From Alkaliphilus flagellatus (GTDB taxonomy: Bacteria; Bacillota; Clostridia; Peptostreptococcales; Natronincolaceae), in NCBI RefSeq assembly GCF_018919215.1, contig NZ_JAHLQK010000002.1, forward strand, positions 513,164 to 577,163: a DNA stretch of 64,000 bases, given 5' to 3'. The translations under genes were made by a program, and so were the position numbers. Below are positions 1 through 7,713 of this stretch, in pieces (positions within the stretch are counted from its first letter, which is position 1; each line of letters begins with the position of its first letter). The notes beneath the pieces are model-generated. The model saw nothing but the letters and a program-made list of their open reading frames with translations. It did not search any database and had not been told where the DNA came from.

Positions 1-74
1 ATGCGATAACGGATATAACTGTATTTGGAAGAACTGCGGGAAAAAATGCTGCAACTGCTGTGAAAAATAAATAA
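1..74 (+). CDS. C-terminal end of a fumarate-reductase-type flavoprotein (partial)
   Basis: The reading frame from base 3 to the TAA at 72-74 encodes AITDITVFGRTAGKNAATA followed by VKNK. The pattern V-FGR-AG-NAA is the usual carboxy terminus of FAD-dependent fumarate reductase/urocanate reductase-like flavoproteins, where it closes the FAD-binding domain. Everything upstream lies outside the window, so substrate and domain layout cannot be judged. A terminator follows 15 bases after the stop, so this is the last gene of its transcript. Confidence 0.55.
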   Translation, partial: AITDITVFGRTAGKNAATAVKNK

Positions 75-88
75 TAATAAAGAAAAAG

Positions 89-132
89 ACAATGAATAGG
101 GGCTATAGATTACCCATATTCATTGTTTTTTT
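89..132 (+). terminator. Intrinsic terminator after the partial flavoprotein
   Basis: ACAATGAAT (89-97) pairs with ATTCATTGT (118-126), and a further GGG/CCC pairing (100-102/113-115) lies inside the stem. A run of T follows (126-132). It lies between two convergent genes, and the A-rich left side lets it work for the minus-strand reductase gene as well. Confidence 0.75.
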
Positions 133-184
133 ATATGCTAAATCTTAGTATGTAAAGTTGAAATTTAAAATATGCTTTATTTAA

Positions 185-1204
185 TTACTTACTTCTTTCA
201 TATTGCACAGGCCATTTAATATCATCACGAACTTCTTTAGCTGCATGTAAAGGCCAGTAAGGATTTCGAAGAAGCTCTCTGCCTAAGAATACTAAATCTG
301 ATCTGTTATTTCTTAAAATTTCCTCTGCCATAAGTGGATTTGTAATTAAACCACCAGCAATTGTAGGTAAACCAGTTTCTTTTTTTATCACTTCGGCAAA
401 AGGAACTTGATAGCCTGGATATGCCTTGATTTCAGCAGGAACTACTGCACCAGAACTTACATTAACAATATCAACTTCGTATTCTTTAAGTAAATTGATA
501 ATATTAGCTAAATCTTCAGGATGATTTCCATTAGTCACATAATCTTCTGCAGAAACTCTTAGAATAATAGGTAGTTTCTTAGGCCATACCTCTCGTACAC
601 TTTGAAGAATTTCTTTTAAGAATCTTGCTCTGTTTTCTAAGCTACCTCCGTATTTATCGGTTCGATGATTAGATAAAGGAGATAAAAACTCATTGATTAA
701 ATATCCGTGGGCTCCATGAATTTCAATTGTATCAAAACCTGCTTCTAAGGAACGTCTTGCACCCATTTTAAACGATTCAATTATATTCTGTATTTCATCT
801 TGTGTAAGTTCAATCGGAGTTTTATAGTCTTCACTAAAGGGAATAGCACTGGGAGCTACAATATTTTCTGAAGCTACACTACACTTTCTTCCTGCATGGG
901 CCAGCTGAATACCCACCTTGGCACCATATTTTTTACATTCTTCTACAATTCTTTTTAGCCCATTTATATGCTCATCTTTCCAAATTCCTAAATCATTGGC
1001 AGAAATTCGCCCTCTAGGTTCTACCGCAGTAGCTTCAAGAATAATAAGTCCTACTCCGCCAATGGCTCTACTAGCGTAATGTATTATATGCCAATTATCC
1101 ACATTACCATCCTCATCTGCACTATATTGGCACATTGGAGCCATTACAATTCGATTTTTAATCTCTAGATTTTTCAATGTAAAAGAACTAAATAATATAG
1201 ACAT
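185..1204 (-). CDS. namA: NADPH dehydrogenase, old yellow enzyme family (NamA/YqjM type)
   Basis: FMN-dependent ene-reductase of the thermophilic-like OYE class, which reduces activated C=C bonds of enals, enones and quinones with NADPH. The 339-residue TIM barrel is the normal length. MAPMCQYSA near residue 25 carries the cysteine that tunes the flavin in Yqj[18 protein letters not shown] supplies the substrate-binding His163/His166 pair, and [10 protein letters not shown] is the classic OYE signature. [11 protein letters not shown] near the C-terminus is the phosphate-binding end. An AAGGAGAG ribosome site sits just upstream of the ATG. It is transcribed alone and diverges from the transporter gene. 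The physiological substrate cannot be told from sequence. Confidence 0.93.
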   Translation of the reverse strand: MSILFSSFTLKNLEIKNRIVMAPMCQYSADEDGNVDNWHIIHYASRAIGGVGLIILEATAVEPRGRISANDLGIWKDEHINGLKRIVEECKKYGAKVGIQLAHAGRKCSVASENIVAPSAIPFSEDYKTPIELTQDEIQNIIESFKMGARRSLEAGFDTIEIHGAHGYLINEFLSPLSNHRTDKYGGSLENRARFLKEILQSVREVWPKKLPIILRVSAEDYVTNGNHPEDLANIINLLKEYEVDIVNVSSGAVVPAEIKAYPGYQVPFAEVIKKETGLPTIAGGLITNPLMAEEILRNNRSDLVFLGRELLRNPYWPLHAAKEVRDDIKWPVQYERSK

Positions 1205-1550
1205 AAAATTCTCTCCTTTCTTATATTATATGATTATACCCTTTATTTAACATTATATAGTATTGAACTATCTTACATGATATTCATTTTAAAATAAGAT
1301 AAATAATAAGGAGGTTTCCACTTGTGCCGATTACTTTAAGGTTCAAATTTTAGGTAAACTCCAATTACTCAACAACTTGCCATTAATAAAATGTAGCAAG
1401 TAAAATGAACTATTTTGTTAGTTATTTAGATATAAAGAAGAGTAGTTTGAATTGACTGAAAAATTCCATCATGATAATATTAACATGAAAAGATATGAAT
1501 TTTTTTAAATACAAGACTAAAAAACAGATAATAATTTATAGGTGAAAGGG
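1205..1550. other. Intergenic region between divergent namA and DMT transporter
   Basis: This 346-base AT-rich stretch contains the namA ribosome-binding site, a near-perfect Shine-Dalgarno (AAGGAGGT, 1308-1315) in front of a nine-codon GTG ORF (1324-1353, MPITLRFKF), and a SigA-like promoter at 1452-1480 serving the transporter. No other gene is visible. Confidence 0.6.
1452..1480 (+). promoter_or_regulatory. Candidate SigA promoter for the DMT transporter
   Basis: TTGACT (1452-1457) is separated by 17 bases from TAATAT (1475-1480), about 70 bases before the coding start. Single promoter-like matches are common in AT-rich DNA, so this is tentative. Confidence 0.4.
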
Positions 1551-2435
1551 ATGATTTGCTTGGACTTATGTGAAGAACAGTTACATAATTCGAAGAAAAA
1601 GGCTACTGTATACTTGGTAATATCCGCACTATTATGGAGCCTCGGTGGTGTTTTTATTAAGCTAATTGATTGGAATCCCATTGCAATAGCCAGTATGAGA
1701 AGTGCAATTTCTGCGGCATTTATATGGATAGTCATTAAGAAACCAAAAATCAATTGGTCGAAGGCACAGATATTTGGTGCACTTTCATATGCTACGACAG
1801 TAATTACCTTCGTTGTAGCTAATAAAATGACTACTGGGGCAAATGCCATATTGCTTCAATATACTGCACCAATTTATGTAGCTTTATTTGGTGTATTTTT
1901 TGTTAAAGAACGAACTACTAAGGTTGATTGGCTTACAATTACCGCTGTTTTTATTGGAATGATTCTTTTTTTTATAGGTGACTTAGATACTAGAAATATG
2001 TGGGGAAATTTTTGGGCAATTATTAGTGGTATTAGTTTTGCGGGTGTAGCTTTAGCCTTAAGAATGCAAAAGGATGCCTCACCATTAGAGTCTGTTTTAT
2101 TAGGTAATATCTTAACTGCTATTATAGGTATTCCATTTATGTTTGAGTCTATGCCTACTACTCTTAGTTGGGTTGGCTTATTACTTATGGGGACAATTCA
2201 ACTAGGACTTCCATATATTATATATGCAAAAGCCATTAAGTCTGTTTCCGCATTAGAGGCTACATTAATTCCAGTTATAGAACCCATTATGAATCCTATT
2301 TGGATATTTTTGATTGTGGGAGAAGTTCCAGGGAAATGGGCCCTTGTAGGAGGTATTATTGTGCTTGGTGCAGTTACAGCCAGATCTTTATTTACTATTA
2401 ATTATATTAAAAAACATGCTGTAGAAGAATCCTAA
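1551..2435 (+). CDS. EamA/DMT-superfamily transporter
   Basis: About 294 residues with ten hydrophobic segments in two repeated halves, as in ten-helix EamA permeases of the drug/metabolite transporter superfamily. These usually export amino acids or other small metabolites. Typical EamA patterns are visible: LLWSLGGVFIKL in helix 1, ANAILLQYTAPIYVALFG at the end of the first half, and ALEATLIPVIEPIMNPIW in the second half. ATG 1551 is preferred because AGGTGA (1540-1545) lies five bases upstream. GTG 1542 and TTG 1560 are in-frame alternatives. Nothing nearby indicates the substrate. A long perfect palindrome ends the transcript. Confidence 0.85.
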   Translation: MICLDLCEEQLHNSKKKATVYLVISALLWSLGGVFIKLIDWNPIAIASMRSAISAAFIWIVIKKPKINWSKAQIFGALSYATTVITFVVANKMTTGANAILLQYTAPIYVALFGVFFVKERTTKVDWLTITAVFIGMILFFIGDLDTRNMWGNFWAIISGISFAGVALALRMQKDASPLESVLLGNILTAIIGIPFMFESMPTTLSWVGLLLMGTIQLGLPYIIYAKAIKSVSALEATLIPVIEPIMNPIWIFLIVGEVPGKWALVGGIIVLGAVTARSLFTINYIKKHAVEES

Positions 2436-2456
2436 TAGAATACATTGATTATTAAA

Positions 2457-2498
2457 AAATAAGGTATGGATGTTTAATTAAACATCCATACCTTATTT
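2457..2498. terminator. Bidirectional terminator (42-bp perfect palindrome)
   Basis: Two 21-base arms meet at 2477/2478 without mismatch. The left flank is A-rich and the right flank T-rich, so it forms a terminator hairpin in both directions. It sits between the convergent transporter gene and the small SASP-like gene. Confidence 0.85.
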
Positions 2499-2528
2499 AA
2501 AATATTGCTTAAAAAAGATGACAATTGC

Positions 2529-2693
2529 TTATTTTTTATTTTTTGATTGAGATTCTTTATTTTGATCAGAAATGAGCTTTCGATTATTTAGCATATCTTC
2601 ATTATCAATTGCACCAACTTCACCAGCAATTTCATAGTTTAGTGCTTTAAAAAAGTTTTTATCGACTGTACTTTTAGTTTGTTTTTCTTTCAT
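2529..2693 (-). CDS. Small SASP-like protein (alpha/beta type, divergent)
   Basis: A 54-residue charged protein. ATG 2693 is chosen because GAGGTGAT lies just upstream, and the longer frame to 2741 would contain that site. Residues NYEIAGEVGAIDNED resemble the first conserved block of alpha/beta small acid-soluble spore proteins, including the E-I-A-S/G-E segment cut by the germination protease GPR. The usual second block (G-G...K-V/M-V) is not evident, and the C-terminus (NKESQSKNKK) is polar and lysine-rich. It may be a divergent SASP used in spores or an unrelated small protein. Its isolation between terminator and promoter fits a single sporulation gene. Confidence 0.5.
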   Translation of the reverse strand: MKEKQTKSTVDKNFFKALNYEIAGEVGAIDNEDMLNNRKLISDQNKESQSKNKK

Positions 2694-3081
2694 AATTATC
2701 ACCTCATATCTATTTTTTGCGGAATCTACTCTAAAATACAAGGTAATTTGAGGAATCGTACTTTGTATATCTGATACAAAATGAGCAATTTTTTTAGATA
2801 ATTTAAAAGGATGATTATATACTAATTGATAAAATTTTTTTGTAATTAAACCTTGTAAATCCTTAAAATGTTTTAATGAATATAAAATGACATGTCAAGA
2901 TGATTTTATAATAGGATAAAGTCTTTATAAAACTCTAGTTTCATCTTGTAATATAGCTATGATATAATAATTGCCAAGATGTAAAATATGCTAAAGACTT
3001 ATAAATATAGAAATAAGGATAGGTTTGATTATAATTTATTTTAAAGAAAAAAATAAAGATAAGAAAGGGGCACATGTTGAA
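2694..3081. other. Intergenic region upstream of lysA
   Basis: 388 AT-rich bases. It holds the ribosome site of the small minus-strand gene at the left edge and an extended -10 promoter near 2960. I looked for the conserved core of a lysine riboswitch and did not find it. Confidence 0.5.
2960..2968 (+). promoter_or_regulatory. Extended -10 promoter for lysA
   Basis: TGATATAAT has a perfect TATAAT hexamer (2963-2968) with the TGn extension. The -35 position (TTCATC at 2940) is weak, as is usual for extended -10 promoters. It lies 114 bases before the coding start. Confidence 0.45.
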
Positions 3082-4419
3082 ATGAATTCAAAAAATATTA
3101 ACGGAACAAATTTTATATTTGACAACTGTGATACAGTAGAGCTTGCACAAACCTTTGGGACACCTTTATATGTGATTTCAGAGGATAGAATTAAAAGTAA
3201 ATGTGAAGATATTAGAAAAAACTTTTTAATGAAATATCCAAATACAAAGGCAGCATATGCCAGTAAGGCATTTTTAACCATGGCTATGTGTAAAATTATA
3301 GATCGTGAGGGACTCGGACTTGATGTTGTTTCAGGTGGAGAACTTTACACTGCTATAAAGGCAAATTTTCCTATGGAAAGAATAATGTTTCATGGAAGTA
3401 ATAAATCCTATGAGGAATTGGCTCTAGCGGTGACCCATAACATTGGGAGGATTATTGTAGATAATGTATATGAGTTAGAAATGTTAGAGCGCATTGCAAA
3501 GGAACAAGGTAAAAAGGTGGCAATCCTTTTTAGAATCACTCCAGGGGTAGGAGGAAATACTCATGAGTATATTACTACAGGACAAAAGGATTCTAAGTTT
3601 GGTATTCCACTAGAGAAAGAAATTATTGAATATGCAGTTAGGAAATCAATGGACTCATCTAACATCCATCTAAAAGGATTTCACTTTCATGTAGGTTCTC
3701 AGTTATTTGAAATTAGTTCACATATACTAGCTATACAGGTTGTATTAGATCTTATGAAAAATTTAAAAGAAGAACTTGGTTTTATTACAGAGGAATTAAA
3801 TACTGGAGGAGGCTTCGGAATTCAATATACAGATGAAGATGAGGCAACAAAATCCGTACCTTTTTTTATTGATCCTATTATGGAAACTATAAAAGAAGGA
3901 TGTAACGAAGCAAACTTGGACATGCCTATGATTATTATAGAGCCTGGTAGATGGATTGTGGGAGAGGCTGGAATAACCCTGTATACACTTGGAGCGATTA
4001 AAGAAATACCAAATGTAAGAACCTATGCAAGTGTTGATGGGGGACTTCCAGATAATCCAAGACCTGCTTTATACAAGGCAAAATATGATGCAATTGTAGC
4101 GAATAAAGCTAATCAAAAAGCGGAAGAGGTTGTTACAATAGCGGGTAAATGCTGTGAAACAGGTGATATTTTAATTTGGGATTTAAAGGTACCAAAAGTT
4201 ACATCTGGAGATATTTTAGCAGTTTTAAATACAGGAGCGTATAATTATTCAATGGCAAGCAATTATAATAAGCTACCAAGACCTGCTGTAGTATTAGTCA
4301 GCCAAGGAGATGCCCAGCTTATAGTAGAAAGAGAAAAATATGAACATTTATTAGATAGGGAGGTAATTCCTGAGCATTTGGATAATATTCAAAGCACAAA
4401 ATTAACATTCGGAGCATAA
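3082..4419 (+). CDS. lysA: Diaminopimelate decarboxylase
   Basis: PLP-dependent fold-type III decarboxylase that converts meso-diaminopimelate to L-lysine and CO2, the last step of lysine synthesis. Residues AYASKAFLTMAM contain the PLP-binding lysine (Lys62). LDVVSGGEL, GFHFHVGSQ, NTGGGFG and IIEPGRWIVGEAG follow in family order, and AGKCCETGDIL carries the active-site cysteine contributed across the dimer. The 445-residue length is normal. ATG 3082 follows AAAGGGG by 11 bases. The upstream in-frame extension (from 3025) is low-complexity and unlike the family N-terminus. The protein is soluble. A terminator-like hairpin separates it from ldcA. Confidence 0.93.
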   Translation: MNSKNINGTNFIFDNCDTVELAQTFGTPLYVISEDRIKSKCEDIRKNFLMKYPNTKAAYASKAFLTMAMCKIIDREGLGLDVVSGGELYTAIKANFPMERIMFHGSNKSYEELALAVTHNIGRIIVDNVYELEMLERIAKEQGKKVAILFRITPGVGGNTHEYITTGQKDSKFGIPLEKEIIEYAVRKSMDSSNIHLKGFHFHVGSQLFEISSHILAIQVVLDLMKNLKEELGFITEELNTGGGFGIQYTDEDEATKSVPFFIDPIMETIKEGCNEANLDMPMIIIEPGRWIVGEAGITLYTLGAIKEIPNVRTYASVDGGLPDNPRPALYKAKYDAIVANKANQKAEEVVTIAGKCCETGDILIWDLKVPKVTSGDILAVLNTGAYNYSMASNYNKLPRPAVVLVSQGDAQLIVEREKYEHLLDREVIPEHLDNIQSTKLTFGA

Positions 4420-4426
4420 GTATTTA

Positions 4427-4455
4427 TTAGGGCTATTTATAGCCCTAATTTTTTT
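4427..4455 (+). terminator. Terminator hairpin between lysA and ldcA
   Basis: TTAGGGCTAT (4427-4436) pairs with ATAGCCCTAA (4439-4448) and is followed by seven T residues. Only 16 bases remain before the ldcA start, so ldcA either has its own promoter inside lysA or depends on read-through. Confidence 0.75.
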
Positions 4456-4471
4456 ATAGGGAGAGATAAAT

Positions 4472-5401
4472 ATGCTTAAACCAAAGGCACTGAAATTAGG
4501 TGATATGATAGGGGTAATAGCACCTTCCAGTCCAACTACTGAAGCCAATGTGAAGCTAGCGAAGGAGCAATTAGAAGGGTTAGGTTTTAATGTGAAATTA
4601 GCACCTAGCTGTTATGCTACCCATGGATATTTAGCTGGTACAGATCAGTTAAGGGCAGACGATCTAAATAACATGTTCTCTAATAAAGAAATAAAAGGGA
4701 TTGTGTGCCTAAGGGGAGGCTATGGGGCTCCTAGAATACTAAATAAGATAGACTTTGAACTAATTAAAGCAAATCCAAAGGTATTTGTAGGATATAGTGA
4801 TATTACAGCTTTGCATATGGCTATAAATCAAATTAGCAATTTAGTAACTTTTCATGGTCCTATGGCATCTTCGGACATTGCAGAGGGGTTAGATGATTTT
4901 TCCAAGAAGGAATTTTTAAGAGCTATTATGGAACCACAGCCAATGGGGAACATACTTAATCCAAAAGATAAGAATATGCAGTGCCTTGTAGGCGGAAAAG
5001 CTAGGGGAGTAATTATTGGGGGAAATCTATCTCTAGTGACAGCTACAATAGGAACTACCTATGAGATTGATACAAAGGGAAAGATCTTATTTTTAGAAGA
5101 AATAGGAGAAGAGCCTTATAAAGTAGATAGGATGCTTACTCAACTAGCTTTAGCAGGAAAGCTTAAGGATGCAGCTGGTATTATTCTTGGAGATTGGAAT
5201 GACTGTGAATCTACAAAGCACTACGAAAGTTTAAGTTTAATGGAAGTTTTTCAAGAGATTATAGTTCCTTACGGAAGACCAACTATTTTTGATCTAAAAG
5301 CAGGACACTGTACGCCGAAAGTAACACTTCCTTTTGGCGTAAATGCATGCTTAGACGCATATGAATGTAAGCTTACCATAGAAGAGAGTGGATTAATATA
5401 A
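4472..5401 (+). CDS. ldcA: Muramoyltetrapeptide LD-carboxypeptidase (peptidase S66)
   Basis: Cleaves the L,D bond that releases the terminal D-Ala from muropeptide tetrapeptides in peptidoglycan recycling. The S66 catalytic triad is visible: the nucleophile Ser109 in VGYSDITALH, a glutamate in FLEEIGEEPYKVDRML (about 209-210), and His279 in LKAGHCTPKVTLPFG. RGGYGAPRIL near residue 81 is another family mark. There is no signal peptide, consistent with cytoplasmic recycling. The 309-residue length is typical. The stop overlaps the next start (TAATG), so it is translationally coupled to the M20 gene. A role in microcin self-immunity (MccF branch) is less likely in this context. Confidence 0.9.
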   Translation: MLKPKALKLGDMIGVIAPSSPTTEANVKLAKEQLEGLGFNVKLAPSCYATHGYLAGTDQLRADDLNNMFSNKEIKGIVCLRGGYGAPRILNKIDFELIKANPKVFVGYSDITALHMAINQISNLVTFHGPMASSDIAEGLDDFSKKEFLRAIMEPQPMGNILNPKDKNMQCLVGGKARGVIIGGNLSLVTATIGTTYEIDTKGKILFLEEIGEEPYKVDRMLTQLALAGKLKDAAGIILGDWNDCESTKHYESLSLMEVFQEIIVPYGRPTIFDLKAGHCTPKVTLPFGVNACLDAYECKLTIEESGLI

Positions 5402-6603
5402 TGAAAAAAGTCCATTCAGTATTACTTGAAGCAGAAAAAATAAAGGATTGGATGGTTGAAATTAGACGAGATTTTCATATGAATCCCGAGTTAGGTATGG
5501 AAGAATTTCGAACAAGAGATAAAATTGTTGAATATCTACAGGAAATGGGAATTGAGTATATAACAGGAGTAGCAGGAACTGGTATCCTAGGTATAATACG
5601 AGGTAGAGAAGATGGAAAAACCATTGCACTTAGGGCTGATATGGATGCATTACCTATTCAAGATGAAAAAGCTGTGCCTTATCGTTCTACTGTTCCAGGG
5701 AAAATGCATGCTTGTGGACATGATGCTCATATGGCTGTTCTTTTAGGAGCCGCAAGGATTCTTAAGGGAAAGCAGGAACAGTTAAAAGGAAATGTGAAAT
5801 TATTTTTTCAGCCAGCAGAAGAAACCGTTGGAGGTGCCAAACCTATGATTGAAGCTGGTGTAATGGAAGAGCCTAGGGTAGATGCAGTTCTAGGATTACA
5901 TGTAACTCCAGAGATACCAGCAGGAGAAATTGGAATAAAATATGGTCAAATGAATGCCTCATCAGATTCTATTAAGATTATTCTTCATGGGAAAAGTAGT
6001 CATGGAGCCTACCCCCAAGATGGGGTCGATACTATAATGATGGCTGGTCAAGTACTTACATCTCTACAAACTATTGTGAGTAGAAATGTGGACCCTAGAA
6101 GCTCTGCCGTAGTAACCATAGGTACTATTAATGGAGGAACACAAGGTAATATAATAGCTGACAAGGTAGAGCTAGTTGGTACAGTAAGAACCTTAGATTC
6201 TGATACTAGGTCTCTAGTAATAAGTAGGATAGAGGAAATTGTAACCAAGGTCGCTGAAGCTATGGGCGGCAGTGCACAATTTATTCGAGAAGAAGGTTAC
6301 ACAGCACTAATTAATACAGATAAAATTGTAGATATTGTAAAGGCAAATGCAGAAAAAGTTCTAGGATTAGATAAGGTGCATGTGCTTAAACAAGCAAGTT
6401 TAGGTGTGGAAGATTTCGCATACTTTGCTAAAGAATCTCCCTCAGCTTTCTATAGGCTGGGGTGTAGGAACTATAAAAAAGGAATTATACATGATGCCCA
6501 TTATTGTCTCTTCGATATAGATGAAGACTGTCTAGTGATAGGTGCGGCGTTACAGGTACAAAATGTCTTATCGCTTTTGGAGGAAGAGCAATGGAGTTAT
6601 TAA
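5401..6603 (+). CDS. M20 family amidohydrolase (HipO / N-acyl-amino acid deacylase type)
   Basis: Dinuclear metal-dependent amidohydrolase of the M20D group, which removes acyl groups from N-acyl amino acids or peptides. MHACGHDAHMAVLLGAARIL (residues 102-121) gives the first metal ligands, and FFQPAEETVGGAKPMI carries the Glu pair that bridges and activates water. GKSSHGAYPQDGVDTI starts the dimerisation domain, and GVEDFAYFAKESPSAFYRLG completes the site. The 400-residue length is normal. It overlaps ldcA by one base and the next gene by 13. With lysA and ldcA nearby, a substrate such as an N-acyl-diaminopimelate or a muropeptide fragment is plausible, but hippurate or IAA-amino acid type activity cannot be excluded. 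Confidence 0.87.
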   Translation: MKKVHSVLLEAEKIKDWMVEIRRDFHMNPELGMEEFRTRDKIVEYLQEMGIEYITGVAGTGILGIIRGREDGKTIALRADMDALPIQDEKAVPYRSTVPGKMHACGHDAHMAVLLGAARILKGKQEQLKGNVKLFFQPAEETVGGAKPMIEAGVMEEPRVDAVLGLHVTPEIPAGEIGIKYGQMNASSDSIKIILHGKSSHGAYPQDGVDTIMMAGQVLTSLQTIVSRNVDPRSSAVVTIGTINGGTQGNIIADKVELVGTVRTLDSDTRSLVISRIEEIVTKVAEAMGGSAQFIREEGYTALINTDKIVDIVKANAEKVLGLDKVHVLKQASLGVEDFAYFAKESPSAFYRLGCRNYKKGIIHDAHYCLFDIDEDCLVIGAALQVQNVLSLLEEEQWSY

Positions 6604-7448
6604 AGAAAAAAATTTTGAAATTTATAGAAAAAATAGAGGGTAAAGTAGCAGTTTATATTAAGGATATGAACACTGGAGAAAGCATATGTATTCAAGAGAA
6701 AGAAAGGTTTCATGCAGCTAGTATGATTAAAATACCAATACTTTTAGAGGCATTAAGACAGGTAGAAGAGGGTGCCTTAAAGTTAACTAATAAGTTTCAA
6801 GTAGATGATACGGATAAGGTAGGAGGGTGCGGGGTATTGTCTATATTACACCAAGGCATTGAATTAACCCTAGACGATCTTCTACATCTTATGATTGATA
6901 TTAGTGATAATACAGCAACTAATATGCTCATTGATATTTTAGGAAAAGATAAGGTAAATGATACTTTAACAAAACTAGGAGTAGAAAACACTTATCTAGC
7001 CCGGAAGTTAATGATAACTATGCCTAGTATCTATAGCTATACTACTGCTGAAGACATGGGAATACTATTTGAAAAGCTAGTTAAATTTGAAGGGTTAGGC
7101 AAGTCTTCTATTGATAAAGCAATAGAGATTTTATTGGCTCAGCAGTTGAACGATAGACTTTCACAAAAATTAGATTGCTGTGGGAGCTGCGGTTATAGAG
7201 TTGGATATGAAAATATATGTTCAGAATGTGGTGCTGCTATGAGTGATGTAGATGCAGTACCGGTAAAATTTGCACATAAAACTGGGGAGATTATTGGAGT
7301 TGTACATGATGGAGGTATTTTATATATAGGAGATACTACTGTTGTAATAGTAGTACTCACAAAAGATCTAAAAAGAAATTCAGATGGATATGATCTTTTA
7401 TCTAATATTGGATTAGAAGTTTATCAATATTACACACAATCAAAGTAG
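6591..7448 (+). CDS. Class A beta-lactamase-fold serine hydrolase with zinc-ribbon-like insert
   Basis: A 285-residue penicillin-recognising enzyme fold. It contains S44-M-I-K47 (HAASMIKIP), the SDN loop at 105-107 (DISDNTATN) and K230-T-G (AHKTGEIIG), the three class A catalytic motifs. There is no signal peptide and the class A omega-loop Glu is not obvious, so a peptidase or esterase role is as likely as beta-lactam resistance. The oddity is a cysteine-rich insertion at about residues 195-222 (7173-7256), C197-x2-C200-x9-C210-x2-C213, shaped like a zinc ribbon, placed just before KTG. The gene overlaps the M20 gene and ends the ldcA operon, which suggests a peptidoglycan-fragment substrate. 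Confidence 0.8.
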   Translation: MELLKKKILKFIEKIEGKVAVYIKDMNTGESICIQEKERFHAASMIKIPILLEALRQVEEGALKLTNKFQVDDTDKVGGCGVLSILHQGIELTLDDLLHLMIDISDNTATNMLIDILGKDKVNDTLTKLGVENTYLARKLMITMPSIYSYTTAEDMGILFEKLVKFEGLGKSSIDKAIEILLAQQLNDRLSQKLDCCGSCGYRVGYENICSECGAAMSDVDAVPVKFAHKTGEIIGVVHDGGILYIGDTTVVIVVLTKDLKRNSDGYDLLSNIGLEVYQYYTQSK

Positions 7449-7713
7449 GAAGGGGGTGTCTAGATAGATGCCTCCTTTAGTTGTTAGCTTATAAATCATT
7501 ATTATGTATAATAAGCAATTGTTATTATCAGTATAAGCTAATACTATATTATAATCAGTTGGAAAGATAGGATACGTATTTGATTTTTATACATGCGAAT
7601 GTTAAAATATTATCAATCAATATGTAAATTTGTCTAGGCCGAGTTAAGTAAATTTACGCGGATTTATAACCATATGAAAAGATTCTTGATTTCATTATGA
7701 AGGAGTAGAGTAA

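Noticed and set aside
1517..1849. 110-residue hydrophobic minus-strand ORF
   Set aside because: Mirror image of the transmembrane helices of the DMT transporter gene.
2694..3081. Lysine riboswitch upstream of lysA
   Set aside because: The conserved core (for example AGAGGNGC and the partner loops) is not present.
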